Of a stretch of DNA of 35,649 nt, positions 13,891 to 21,308 are shown one piece after another (position 1 is the first letter of the stretch; every line of letters starts with the position of its first letter). A program made the position numbers and the translations under genes. The DNA is from a virus, in IMG/VR virus record IMGVR_UViG_3300025785_000044, positions 1 to 35,649 of that record. One strand, written 5' to 3'. A model generated the notes under the pieces. It worked only from the letters and a program-made list of their open reading frames with translations, was not told the DNA's origin and made no database searches.

Positions 13891-14435
13891 CCTGCCAACT
13901 CCTGAACTCTTCGATTGAGCGCGTCCTTTAGCGTTGTGCCTTTGATCGAGAAGTCTAAAAAATCCTTCTGTTCTGCCCATATTTCACGAAGTCGGGAAAC
14001 TTCGTTGGTTTTGTAGATCTCATCCAGAACAATCTCAAGTTTGTCCAATTCCTCCGGAGTTAATGTGCGAACCGCGTAAAGATTCTTTCGAGGATTCTTT
14101 TCATAGCGCTCAACCTTTTCCATCTCTTCGCGTGATGGGCGCTTATTGCCGGAGAAGATAAAGTTGGCGAGTGCGCGGCCGATCGCTGAGGTTTCGCATA
14201 CTTCGAGAGCGGAAGTCTTGGTGACCATTGAAGAGCCAACAATCTCCTCAGCCATTCCGCTAGTCACGGAGCGCTGATCTTCTCGATCGGTGTAGATCCA
14301 AGCCTGAACAATGAATCGAGAATCGTCGTTGTGCATAATCTGGGTATGAATTCGCCCGTTTGGGAACTGCTCCCAAAACTTTTTGATTCGAGATTCGACT
14401 GTGTCGTAATCCTCGAGGTTGAAGCGACCCGCCAT
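13887..14435 (-). CDS. Probable ssDNA-annealing recombination protein (ERF/Sak-like)
   Basis: 182 residues. The segment E-V-C-E-T-S-A-I-G-R-A-L-A-N at about 80-93 and the preceding V-G-S-S-M-V-T-K-T-S-A resemble the conserved core of ERF/Sak single-strand annealing proteins in actinophages. Variable polar linker, then a helical C-terminal region. With the Cas4-like nuclease, SSB and RusA it would form a phage recombination pathway. Family assignment is by pattern memory and less sure than for the others. Confidence 0.6.
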   Translation of the reverse strand: MAGRFNLEDYDTVESRIKKFWEQFPNGRIHTQIMHNDDSRFIVQAWIYTDREDQRSVTSGMAEEIVGSSMVTKTSALEVCETSAIGRALANFIFSGNKRPSREEMEKVERYEKNPRKNLYAVRTLTPEELDKLEIVLDEIYKTNEVSRLREIWAEQKDFLDFSIKGTTLKDALNRRVQELAG

Positions 14436-14669
14436 TTATTTGCCTTCCTTTTCTAGTTTGGTTTTCTTGGTTGTTTTCTTTGCGTACTCGATAGCGACAT
14501 CGACCAATCGCATCCCGTAAAATTGTTTTGCATGGCTATAAGGAACTCCGACCAATCCATCGGTGAGTTGATAAGCCTCAAACTTTGTAATGAGATCAGG
14601 CACTCCGAGTTCGCGCCACTGCATTAGATACTTAAATGCTTTTTGACCTTCGCGTTTTGTGTGAGTCAT
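14436..14669 (-). CDS. Small basic protein of unknown function
   Basis: 77 residues from the ATG at 14669, one base after the previous stop (TAACATG); a GTG at 14678 is a less likely start. Contains F-K-Y-L-M-Q-W-R-E-L-G and a lysine-rich tail (KKTTKKTKLEKEGK). Could bind nucleic acid; no family recognised. Confidence 0.7.
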   Translation of the reverse strand: MTHTKREGQKAFKYLMQWRELGVPDLITKFEAYQLTDGLVGVPYSHAKQFYGMRLVDVAIEYAKKTTKKTKLEKEGK

Positions 14670-14670
14670 G

Positions 14671-15012
14671 TTATGCACTTACCTTAATCTCAGACCAGCA
14701 CCATGAGCAAAATCCCTCACGGGTTGGGCGGGGAGTTCCTTGTGTGTTGGCGATGGAATTCCAATTCTTAGCCTGAGAGTCTAAGCACTCAGGACGATCG
14801 CAAACTTGTAAAGATGCACCCATTTCAGCGCGCTGAATATATTTTCCGTTAATGCGAAGATTGGTATCCAATTCACCGCATAGCATTTGGCTAAGGTTTA
14901 GAATGAACTCGCGCTTTTCTTCGCTTGTTGCTTTGCTTTCAGATTGAACATTGAGTGCACGGATAATAAGATCAAGTTCTTCCGCTGTAAGTCCTACGCT
15001 TGCCTTGAACAT
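14671..15012 (-). CDS. Zinc-ribbon-containing early protein
   Basis: 113 residues: N-terminal helices with LTAEELDLIIRALNVQ, then a C-terminal metal site made of C-D-R-P-E-C and C-S-W-C. First gene after the conserved leader B, with RBS AAAGG. Function unknown. Confidence 0.75.
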   Translation of the reverse strand: MFKASVGLTAEELDLIIRALNVQSESKATSEEKREFILNLSQMLCGELDTNLRINGKYIQRAEMGASLQVCDRPECLDSQAKNWNSIANTQGTPRPTREGFCSWCWSEIKVSA

Positions 15013-15086
15013 TTTGTTGCCTTTCTGTTGGGATCCGTTCTCTCGGATCTGTTAAAAGGAACAGTAGCCCATAAATTACGAAAAGG
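15013..15086 (-). promoter_or_regulatory. Leader with conserved 32-bp element, hairpin and RBS (copy B)
   Basis: The 32-bp element at 15049-15080 is the match to copy A. It is followed on the minus strand by a hairpin with different bases (GATCCG/CGGATC at 15032-15037 and 15044-15049) and AACAGAAAGGCAAC before the ATG. Different stem sequence at the same place implies that the hairpin itself is selected. Likely promoter of the recombination operon. Confidence 0.6.
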
Positions 15087-15146
15087 GAAGATCCTGCCCA
15101 TTTCTGCCCGTCGGCGCGGCGCGGGGATTTATGCGAGGATTGAGCC

Positions 15147-15350
15147 ATGATCCGAGTCCAAATCTCCCTGTGGAGCCTTGCCGTCATGGTGGAGGCTGAG
15201 TTGAAGTATCCCGATCAGATCGACGACATTGTTAACCGCGCCTCTACACTCTTCGTAACGGGGCTTATGGCGGCCAAAAATCAGGATCTAGACATCACAC
15301 AAGTCAATTTTATCGACCTCGGGGATGAATCATCCGCCGAAGAGGATTAG
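15147..15350 (+). CDS. Small acidic protein, the only plus-strand gene
   Basis: 67 residues; ATG at 15147 seven bases after GCGAGGA. The sequence has a hydrophobic N-terminal strand (MIRVQISLWSLAVMV), ALFTG-like helix (ASTLFVTGLMAAKNQ) and an acidic end (LGDESSAEED). Its stop and the stop of the convergent Ntn hydrolase gene share bases (TTAG), which supports both reading frames. No family recognised. Confidence 0.7.
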   Translation: MIRVQISLWSLAVMVEAELKYPDQIDDIVNRASTLFVTGLMAAKNQDLDITQVNFIDLGDESSAEED

Positions 15351-15907
15351 ACGAATTGGGTAAAAATGTCTATATTTCCGCCCGAGAAATTGTCGCATTG
15401 GATGGCCGCTTCGATCGCTTTTTTAACCAAAACTGCCGCAACTTCAGGGAATTCCACATCCTCCGCGCCTAGAGCCTTGAGCGCTCCGAGAGCATAATCT
15501 CCGCCGGATCCAGCCCTGTAAAGTTTGCTTGTCGATGTTTCCCACGAATAATCATCTGAAACCTTGAATATCTGCCCTCGGACGGCAACTAACAAATTGT
15601 TATCGAGGCGGACTGTTTCATCTTCTTTTTTCCACTCAGATCCGGCGTCTAATAATTTCCGGCGAAGGGATGGAATGAAGAGTCGAGTCATATAACTTTC
15701 CGGCGATCCACGGAATCGAGGCGCAGTCCATCCATGTTCGAGGATATTCAATCCGCGAACGGCACCTGAACCGGCAATAAAAGTCGGTCCGTTTTGGAAA
15801 ATCTTAGGATCTCGGACATAAATGAATTCACCGTTTGTATCACTTGCCTTTGAGTCGGCTCCTAATACGCACCAGCCGTCGCCTTGAATTCCTACGAGGG
15901 TAGTCAT
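15347..15907 (-). CDS. Proteasome beta/HslV-like Ntn hydrolase
   Basis: 186 residues. Counting from the Thr after Met as 1, T1, D17 (G-A-D) and K34 fall where Thr1, Asp17 and Lys33 do in proteasomal peptidases. Downstream, A-G-S-G-G-D-Y-A-L-G-A-L and the D-x-x-S-G-G motif near the end (CDNFSGGNIDIF) are also family features. Threonine peptidase requiring Met removal; the full domain is retained with no ATPase partner in the window. May assemble into a ring or act on host proteins with a host ATPase. Start overlaps the previous stop by one base. Confidence 0.88.
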   Translation of the reverse strand: MTTLVGIQGDGWCVLGADSKASDTNGEFIYVRDPKIFQNGPTFIAGSGAVRGLNILEHGWTAPRFRGSPESYMTRLFIPSLRRKLLDAGSEWKKEDETVRLDNNLLVAVRGQIFKVSDDYSWETSTSKLYRAGSGGDYALGALKALGAEDVEFPEVAAVLVKKAIEAAIQCDNFSGGNIDIFTQFV

Positions 15908-16959
15908 TACTCAAGCCACAACCGGTATTCGGAAGTTACGCGACCCTTCTCAGGATCAACGAAGTGCAAGCGCTGAGAGGCTTCGCCATTTGCGGCAAGA
16001 AGATCACGAGCGTATCTGTTGCCAGTCTCAACTGCTCCGGACATAAACACAGATCCTTCGCCGTTGGCCATATTCCACGACTGATGCTGATGGTAATGAC
16101 CGATATAGAGGTCGCGAAAATCAAATCCCTTAGTGATCTCATCAACTTCATCGAAGAACTTATACGCGCCGGATTTCCAACGATCGGCAAAACGCACGAT
16201 TGTTGATGCGGTTCCCCAACGGATTTCGTCTCCATGAATGAGCAACGCTTTATAGTTTCCAATAGTCACGCGCTGAATGTCCTCCTTGGTCATTTGCCAA
16301 GTAAGGCGCTTCTCATCTCTAAGTGCTTGCCCTGCGAACATATAAGTCAATTTGTCCCAGTTAATATCTTTAGGCAATTCGCCAAACTTTCCAATGCGAC
16401 CGTGGTTGCCCGGTTCGCAAATAACTGTAACTTTCTCAAAATTAGCAAGAAGTGTGCGAACTATGTCGATCAAAATACGCGAAGCCTCAACAAATTGAGT
16501 CATGATGTCTGAGTCAACTTCATAAACTTGCGCAGGGAAGATTGTTGTATTTTCAACAATATCTCCGCCAAGCATGAGGACAATCTCTTTGACCGGATGA
16601 TCTGCTCGCTGAATGTCTGCAATCCGGATTGTTTTTTCAACTGATTGCTTTACAAGGCGCTCGCACTCTTTAGTGTTATATGTGAGAGTTTGCTTGCCTA
16701 ATTGCCAGTCAGTCGAATGTAGAAGGGCAACCTCTCCTCGTTTCTTTCGAGAATCTTTAATAGGAGTTGGAACGGGCAAAACCGGCCCATGTGACAACAT
16801 CGCATCATGGGCGGCATTAACTACGGCTTGCGTAAAGTCTTCTTTGTTTCTTTTAAGATCAGCAATAGTTTTCTGAGATCTTAAAAGGGCTCTGCGAAGT
16901 TCATTAACATCTTGCGATTCCGGCTCGGGGATATTTTTTAGTCGGTCGCTGAGGCTCAT
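15907..16959 (-). CDS. Calcineurin-like metallophosphoesterase
   Basis: 350 residues. An N-terminal coiled coil (about 15-50) and linker precede a complete five-motif metallophosphoesterase: D84 (S-T-D-W-Q), G-G-D133, G-N185-H186, H242 (I-H-G-D) and G-H288-Y-H290. The usual D-x-H of motif one is D-W-Q. Family covers nucleases such as Mre11/SbcD and nucleotide phosphatases; phage members of this length are common but uncharacterised. Overlaps the DUF6378 gene by four bases. Confidence 0.88.
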   Translation of the reverse strand: MSLSDRLKNIPEPESQDVNELRRALLRSQKTIADLKRNKEDFTQAVVNAAHDAMLSHGPVLPVPTPIKDSRKKRGEVALLHSTDWQLGKQTLTYNTKECERLVKQSVEKTIRIADIQRADHPVKEIVLMLGGDIVENTTIFPAQVYEVDSDIMTQFVEASRILIDIVRTLLANFEKVTVICEPGNHGRIGKFGELPKDINWDKLTYMFAGQALRDEKRLTWQMTKEDIQRVTIGNYKALLIHGDEIRWGTASTIVRFADRWKSGAYKFFDEVDEITKGFDFRDLYIGHYHQHQSWNMANGEGSVFMSGAVETGNRYARDLLAANGEASQRLHFVDPEKGRVTSEYRLWLE

Positions 16960-17219
16960 TCGATCCCCATTATGTCTTTACCGTGTTTCGTGTAACCCTC
17001 TTTATCGAGCCACGAATCATTTTTGTAAGGGTTGTAGAAAAGACGAACGGACTTAAGTGCATCCATCATCAACGCAACTTGATACGCAGGAATATCGTCC
17101 TCAAGTTTTAAGAATCCAGCCCATACGCGACCAATAGCAGTGAACTCAATAAACGCGTCGCCGTACTCATCTAAGCGTTCTTCGAGGATTTCATCTACTC
17201 GACTACGGGGCATTTGCAT
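16956..17219 (-). CDS. DUF6378-like protein
   Basis: 87 residues with the pattern of DUF6378: V-D-E-I-L-E-E-R (8-15), Y-G-D, A-L-M-M-D-A-L-K-S-V-R (49-59), N-D-S-W-L-D-K-E-G-Y-T (67-77). An all-helical NTP-pyrophosphohydrolase-like shape has been suggested for such domains, but activity is not known. Start overlaps the upstream gene; a second ATG at 17213 is possible. Confidence 0.8.
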   Translation of the reverse strand: MQMPRSRVDEILEERLDEYGDAFIEFTAIGRVWAGFLKLEDDIPAYQVALMMDALKSVRLFYNPYKNDSWLDKEGYTKHGKDIMGIE

Positions 17220-17431
17220 CGTCCATTTCTATGATTGTTGAAAGTAACTTCAGCGATGTGATAACCCTCAGACCTAAGAGCGGCTACGAGTGTCATAGAC
17301 GGAGTGCCTTTTTTAATATGATCAAGGAGATCTTTGCGATCTACTTCGTCCAGCATCTCGAGAATAATTGCGAGAGTGCATTTGCTTTCAGATTTGGTTG
17401 TGTGTCGTTCAATAGAATCGGCTAGCGCCAT
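17195..17431 (-). CDS. First early gene; small HTH-like protein
   Basis: 78 residues after AAGGGGG. L-A-I-I-L-E-M-L-D-E-V-D-R-K-D-L-L-D (20-37) and a helix-turn-helix-like S-M-T-L-V-A-A-L-R-S-E-G-Y (45-57) followed by F-N-N-H-R-N. Similar proteins in actinophages are labelled DNA-binding. Located right after the major terminator, so it opens the early transcript. Confidence 0.72.
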   Translation of the reverse strand: MALADSIERHTTKSESKCTLAIILEMLDEVDRKDLLDHIKKGTPSMTLVAALRSEGYHIAEVTFNNHRNGRCKCPVVE

Positions 17432-17490
17432 AGTTGCCCCCTTATGAGAGAAGCGTACCGAGAAAAATCTTGAGAAGCGAGTAGAAACGC

Positions 17491-17542
17491 TAAAAAGAAA
17501 AGAGCCGCGGCGAATAATTTTTAGGGTTATTCGAGGCGGCTC
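17491..17542 (-). terminator. Strong rho-independent terminator
   Basis: Stem GAGCCGC/GCGGCTC (17502-17508 with 17536-17542) continued by CGAATAA/TTATTCG (17511-17517 with 17527-17533), with two-base internal mismatches and a nine-base loop. On the minus strand it is followed by TTTTCTTTTTA (17501-17491). It would stop late transcripts before the early genes. Confidence 0.85.
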
Positions 17543-17779
17543 AGTCTTGCACTCATGGTCAATAAAGTGCTACCGGCACTCTAGGGTTTTTTCCGGTGTG
17601 AATCCGTATTCAGTTTTTATGCCATTTGACATTAAGTTCAGCCTAGCAGAAAACCCTGTCGCTAATTAGCACGGGCTATCGAAGCCAGTACGACAGGGTT
17701 CTCGCGGTCAGCCATCGAAATGAACTGAGGGTGTTAATTCTATCGTACCGGAATATGTGGATAAACACATATTCAAGCA
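17543..17779. other. Noncoding region with structured repeats and a DnaA box
   Basis: No convincing gene in 237 bp. Nested inverted repeats: AGTTCA/TGAACT (17635-17640, 17721-17726), AACCCTGTCG/CGACAGGGTT (17652-17661, 17691-17700, perfect 10 bp) and two inner hairpins (GCTAATTAGC at 17661-17670; GGCT/AGCC at 17674-17677 and 17683-17686). GAATATGTG/CACATATTC (17751-17759, 17766-17774) forms a perfect 9-bp stem containing TTATCCACA, the DnaA box, at 17756-17764 on the minus strand. It could be an RNA, an origin or a packaging site. Confidence 0.7.
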
Positions 17780-18004
17780 TTACCCCTGAACATTGTTCAC
17801 ATAAGGCGTGATGATGTGAGATTCCGGCAACACATCCGGACTTGATGGGGGATTGTGTGGCACAGAACTACCAGCAAGGGCGGCACCTGCGGCAACGATC
17901 AAGTGATGAGAGTCCATCGCATACCCACTATTTGCCCACGCCGCCATAAATCCAGCACTCCCGAGAGCAATCGCCTTCGGGTTGGTTATCGGTACACGAA
18001 TCAT
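17780..18004 (-). CDS. Small hydrophobic protein after endolysin
   Basis: 74 residues with two weakly hydrophobic stretches (AIALGSAGFMAAWANSGYAM, 11-30; LIVAAGAALAGSS, about 35-47) and a proline-rich polar end. Overlaps the endolysin stop (ATGA). Location suits a holin or lysis accessory, but no holin family is recognised. Confidence 0.65.
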   Translation of the reverse strand: MIRVPITNPKAIALGSAGFMAAWANSGYAMDSHHLIVAAGAALAGSSVPHNPPSSPDVLPESHIITPYVNNVQG

Positions 18005-18858
18005 TGGATCCCCTTTACGAGTAAGGCATAAGTCACCTGATCCAGTATCCCAGTAACGGGGAGTCCAACTTTCTTCTGATACAACTTAACGGCGGCAAGA
18101 TCAGCCGCGGTGAAAGTCGAGTTCTGAGCCACGGCAGGAATCAGTCCGGCGTTATAGAGAGCCTTTTCGACTATCAGTTCGGCGGCGGTTTTCTTCCCTA
18201 CCACTAGATCCGATGCCTTCCACGCTGGCGCAGAGGCGGTTGTGAGCGGTTTAGCAGTTGGGGTCGTGGTGCTTTGATGGATAGCCACCCCGCCAGCCCC
18301 TAGAGCCGTTGTAGCGGCAGTTCCGATGGCTAAGGGTTTATTAGTTCCGAGGGAGGTGGTCGGCTTGAGTGGGGTTTCATACTCAGGTCGCACTATCGCC
18401 AGCACATAGAGGTAAGAGCGATGCCGAAGATAAACCCCATGCCCGTTGTATTGAGATACATCCGTCATATGCTCCGGTCCAGTATTTCCGCCAACGGTAG
18501 TGATTCCATCTCGGGAGGCATTTACAACGATCTCAACATGGTCGGCGATTCCATTACCAGCCCACGAGAAGAAAACTAGATCGCCCGGCTTTCCATCATA
18601 TTTATTGACTACGCCTTTGCGTTGCTGAAACCACGAAAGACCGGCAGGGCAATACGAGAACCCTTTAGGAGTTTGAGCGGCTACGAGATGAGAAAGATCA
18701 TTTTGCGCGAATACCCACGATACGAACATAGCGCACCACGGCTCATTTGGCACTCCGTACCAATCGCCATACGGGTTGGCATCAGTAGTGCCACCGTAAA
18801 AACCGACTTGCTTTTGTGCAGTCGTAACAATATCGAGCGCATTAGACACGATGAACAA
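18001..18858 (-). CDS. Endolysin: CHAP amidase/peptidase plus peptidoglycan-binding domain
   Basis: 285 residues from a TTG at 18858, or 282 from GTG at 18849 which has a nearer AAGG. The CHAP domain has C42 (E-P-W-C-A-M-F-V-S-W) and H107 (A-D-H-V-E-I). A Thr/Pro/Ala-rich linker (about 165-225) with a hydrophobic AIGTAATTALGAGGVAI part leads to a C-terminal peptidoglycan-binding domain (LKxxx-type A-V-K-L-Y-Q-K-K-V-G-L-P-V-T-G, 255-270 region). Cuts peptide or amide bonds in the host wall at lysis. No signal peptide. Confidence 0.92.
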   Translation of the reverse strand: MFIVSNALDIVTTAQKQVGFYGGTTDANPYGDWYGVPNEPWCAMFVSWVFAQNDLSHLVAAQTPKGFSYCPAGLSWFQQRKGVVNKYDGKPGDLVFFSWAGNGIADHVEIVVNASRDGITTVGGNTGPEHMTDVSQYNGHGVYLRHRSYLYVLAIVRPEYETPLKPTTSLGTNKPLAIGTAATTALGAGGVAIHQSTTTPTAKPLTTASAPAWKASDLVVGKKTAAELIVEKALYNAGLIPAVAQNSTFTAADLAAVKLYQKKVGLPVTGILDQVTYALLVKGIQ

Positions 18859-18925
18859 CCTTAAAAAGAATCAGAAAGGTGGTCAAGATAAAGGCAACAT
18901 GTAAAAAATCAGCCTTACGATTCAT
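18842..18925 (-). CDS. 27-residue membrane peptide, holin-like
   Basis: ATG at 18925 after GGGGGAAAG. Sequence MNRKADFLHVAFILTTFLIL then FKVVHRV: one transmembrane helix with basic ends. Its stop overlaps the endolysin start region. Size and place suit a small pinholin or lysis accessory peptide. Confidence 0.65.
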   Translation of the reverse strand: MNRKADFLHVAFILTTFLILFKVVHRV

Positions 18926-18935
18926 CTTTCCCCCT

Positions 18936-18973
18936 AAATAAAAATAGCCCCGACCCCTTGAGATCGAGGCTAT
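18936..18973 (-). terminator. Terminator hairpin after holin-like gene
   Basis: ATAGCC/GGCTAT stem (18944-18949 and 18968-18973) with further CGA/TCG pairing; the minus strand continues with TTTTATTT (18943-18936). Probably a leaky terminator between the holin-like gene and endolysin. Confidence 0.7.
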
Positions 18974-18982
18974 CTAATTTTA

Positions 18983-19279
18983 CTACTTAGTTTCTTCGGC
19001 CTTTACGACCTTGTTTGCATCTGCTAGAGCCGCATCGACTACCGCAGTCACGACCGGAGCAGGTGCACCAGTATCAGCCACGATTGTATTGACGAGCGAC
19101 TTAGGATTAACACGCGCCAAAATTGGAGCAAGCAATCCACCAACGAACGCCTCAATAGCGATCTTCTTAACTGCATCGTGAGGGTTGATCTGATACGAAG
19201 CGTATCCAGCGGCAACGATTCCGTATGCGTAATGCTCGAGGAGTGCCTTTTCTTTAGCCGTTATCTTCAACTTTGCCAT
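18983..19279 (-). CDS. Holin-like membrane protein
   Basis: 98 residues from ATG at 19279 (MAKLKITAKEK), preferred over 19297 as it follows a standard start context. Amphipathic/hydrophobic helices at about 16-30 and 40-60 (AIEAFVGGLLAPILA) and an alanine/valine-rich tail. I regard it as a candidate holin by its place next to endolysin; no named family. Confidence 0.6.
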   Translation of the reverse strand: MAKLKITAKEKALLEHYAYGIVAAGYASYQINPHDAVKKIAIEAFVGGLLAPILARVNPKSLVNTIVADTGAPAPVVTAVVDAALADANKVVKAEETK

Positions 19280-19700
19280 TTTTGTCCTTCTTTCCAATTA
19301 GGTTGCGAACATATTTTTCTGCTTCGAAATCACTAGCCGAAGCGTGGTGGATTCCGCCGACTCCCCTATGGTGTTTTTCGCAGAGCCATAAAAGATTCGC
19401 TCCCGATTCTACCCACTTTCCCACTTCATCGGGATTGCTGATTCCCGGATAGTCCATTTCGAGCCATTTAAGATCGACTCCATTTTGTAGGCTGAACTCA
19501 ACATGGGCGTGGTGTAACTCTAAGCCTCCGGCGCACTCAGAGAAGTCGCCTCGATGCTCTCCGATTGAGCATTTAGCCGAATCCTTTGTGGCGTTGCGGT
19601 ACGCATTAAAATCCCGATAGTGGGGATCACTCTCTCGCGCTTCGTGAGGCGGATAGTGAACAACATAATTGTTTGTAATCGCTTGATCGTGCGCTTCCAT
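19254..19700 (-). CDS. HNH endonuclease in the lysis region
   Basis: 148 residues. C44 and C56, H63-H64-A-H66, N102 and C107-x2-H110-H111 give the HNH/zinc site of the phage type (LELHHAHVEF ... ANLLWLCEKHHR). Overlaps the holin-like gene by 26 bp. Unusually placed between tail and lysis genes; could be a homing nuclease or an accessory packaging nuclease. Confidence 0.85.
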   Translation of the reverse strand: MEAHDQAITNNYVVHYPPHEARESDPHYRDFNAYRNATKDSAKCSIGEHRGDFSECAGGLELHHAHVEFSLQNGVDLKWLEMDYPGISNPDEVGKWVESGANLLWLCEKHHRGVGGIHHASASDFEAEKYVRNLIGKKDKNGKVEDNG

Positions 19701-19954
19701 TAAATATCGAGTTTGGTTTTGATCACGGCTTGATTCACTTGCAATTCGTGAAGTGCCACATCTTGACGATTCAGTTGATCCTTAATAGATCCCCCACCGT
19801 TTTCGTACATCTGATATTCGATTTTGTCTAAACGCTTGTCCATTTTATTGAACTTTTTGTTAATCCAGAAAATCGGCGCTCCTATAATTACCACGCTTTC
19901 CAAAACCGCCCATATAGCGTTTGAAACCGTGTTCGCGTTATTCCAAAATAGCAT
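19700..19954 (-). CDS. Membrane-anchored coiled-coil protein
   Basis: 84 residues: one transmembrane helix (AIWAVLESVVIIGAPIFWI, 13-31), then a charged coiled coil (KMDKRLDKIEYQMY) and a second helix (VALHELQVNQAVIKTKL). This TM-plus-coiled-coil form is typical of phage lysis-region proteins of the XhlA/holin kind. Confidence 0.75.
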   Translation of the reverse strand: MLFWNNANTVSNAIWAVLESVVIIGAPIFWINKKFNKMDKRLDKIEYQMYENGGGSIKDQLNRQDVALHELQVNQAVIKTKLDI

Positions 19955-19978
19955 CGTTGCGCCCTTTCGGGTTATTGT

Positions 19979-20194
19979 TTAGACGAGTGTGATTGTTCTA
20001 ATTGTACCGTTCGCATCGACAATTTTCAGAGTGTTAGTTGTAGAGTTGAGCCACATATCACCCTTGCGAGTATTAGTTGGATCAGTAGCCACAACGGGAA
20101 CAGTGAAGCGACCTGCGGTTTCTAATTTATTTAGGCGAGCGTCAAGGTTCTGAAAGAGATCACGCAACGCAGGTGGCTGATTTACATAAGGCAT
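19979..20194 (-). CDS. Small tail or fibre-associated protein
   Basis: 71 residues: a short coiled-coil helix (DLFQNLDARLNKLETAG) followed by a beta segment with D-P-T-N-T-R-K-G-D-M-W-L-N-S-T-T-N-T-L-K, a motif found at the tips of phage fibres. Minor virion protein likely. Confidence 0.75.
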   Translation of the reverse strand: MPYVNQPPALRDLFQNLDARLNKLETAGRFTVPVVATDPTNTRKGDMWLNSTTNTLKIVDANGTIRTITLV

Positions 20195-20201
20195 TAGATC
20201 C

Positions 20202-21299
20202 TCAATTCGATGTTGTTGTAAGAGTTAAGGTTACGCGCTCTGGTCCATTTTCACCCGGTGTTACATTAAGCCCAATGATACGGAAGTTACCATCGAACTC
20301 AGATGGATAGAACGGATCTGTAATAACTACGCGAGCCTGATCTCCGAGATTATATGTACCGAATACAGGATCGGCATAAGGGGGTGCAACAACTTGTAAT
20401 GTCTGTGGAGGATAAGAGGCGGCCAATACTTGACCATTTGCTAACCCAGTAAGCAAGGTTGAATCCGTAATGTTGGAATAGTTAGTTGCATCCTCAAGGA
20501 GCGGCCAGCCCGAGCCAGTCTTAGTTGCATCAGTACCAGTAGCGATTAACTTGCCTTCGTTTGATCCAGCGCCAGTTGCGTACACGGTATTAACGGCCTT
20601 CGATCCATCCTCTTTGTAATTATATTGCACCATATTTCCGGCAGGGAGGATGAAAGTAGGAACGCTTGATGATAATGCAGAATAGGTGTTGCCTAGTCGT
20701 GGATACCCAAGTTGAAGGGTCTTTGTGGGGTTTCCATCGCCATCATAAGCAACTTTAATGTTGAAATCGAATCCGTTGTTATTCTTAGCAAGATCCGAGA
20801 GCGCATTAAAATATGACTTCAATTCATAAGAGTAATAAACCTGCGACACAGTAACGCCCGAAGTATTTGACGGAATGATCACGCCAATATTTCCATACGG
20901 AACGGCTTGTGCGGCTTGGATCAACTGTTGGGCAATAGTAAGTTGATCGACATTTGTATAAGCCTGAGTCGTAGTGATACGACGGCGCTCGAAATAGGAC
21001 TCGAACTCTCTAGCCGTAATCTTTATGTGCTGACTTGCTGAGTCATATTCTCTGCCCCATATAATTCCGCCCCATACAAGAACACCCGAACGATCTACAT
21101 ATATCGCACACCGTCCAGGTATTGTTGAATTGAGAACATTGAGACCCGCCGAATTAACGCCGGATAGCAAAAGATCACCCGTAAAAGTTCCAGCCGCATT
21201 AAGTTGCTGAGTAAAATTAACATTTGTTAAAGGCAACTCAGCGAGGATCTGATTAGTCAGAACATCGGCAAGAAGGTAGCGGTAATAGGTTGTAGCCAT
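20202..21299 (-). CDS. Minor tail protein (baseplate hub-like)
   Basis: 365 residues, beta-rich. Opens with MATTYYRYLLADVLTNQILAELPL, then G-V-L-V-W-G-G-I-I-W-G and a middle helix; C-terminal V-F-G-T-Y-N-L-G-D-Q-A-R-V-V-I. This is the pattern of the actinophage minor tail proteins of the Gp37/hub type that follow the distal tail protein. Part of the tail tip that opens the envelope. Confidence 0.82.
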   Translation of the reverse strand: MATTYYRYLLADVLTNQILAELPLTNVNFTQQLNAAGTFTGDLLLSGVNSAGLNVLNSTIPGRCAIYVDRSGVLVWGGIIWGREYDSASQHIKITAREFESYFERRRITTTQAYTNVDQLTIAQQLIQAAQAVPYGNIGVIIPSNTSGVTVSQVYYSYELKSYFNALSDLAKNNNGFDFNIKVAYDGDGNPTKTLQLGYPRLGNTYSALSSSVPTFILPAGNMVQYNYKEDGSKAVNTVYATGAGSNEGKLIATGTDATKTGSGWPLLEDATNYSNITDSTLLTGLANGQVLAASYPPQTLQVVAPPYADPVFGTYNLGDQARVVITDPFYPSEFDGNFRIIGLNVTPGENGPERVTLTLTTTSN

Positions 21300-21308
21300 G
21301 CGACTACT

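Noticed and set aside
17570-17632. 20-codon minus-strand open frame in the noncoding region
   Set aside because: No good ribosome binding site and length within chance expectation; kept as a possibility only.
17635-17726. tRNA or tmRNA in the branched inverted-repeat region
   Set aside because: Stem lengths, arm count and lack of a T-arm motif do not fit either RNA.
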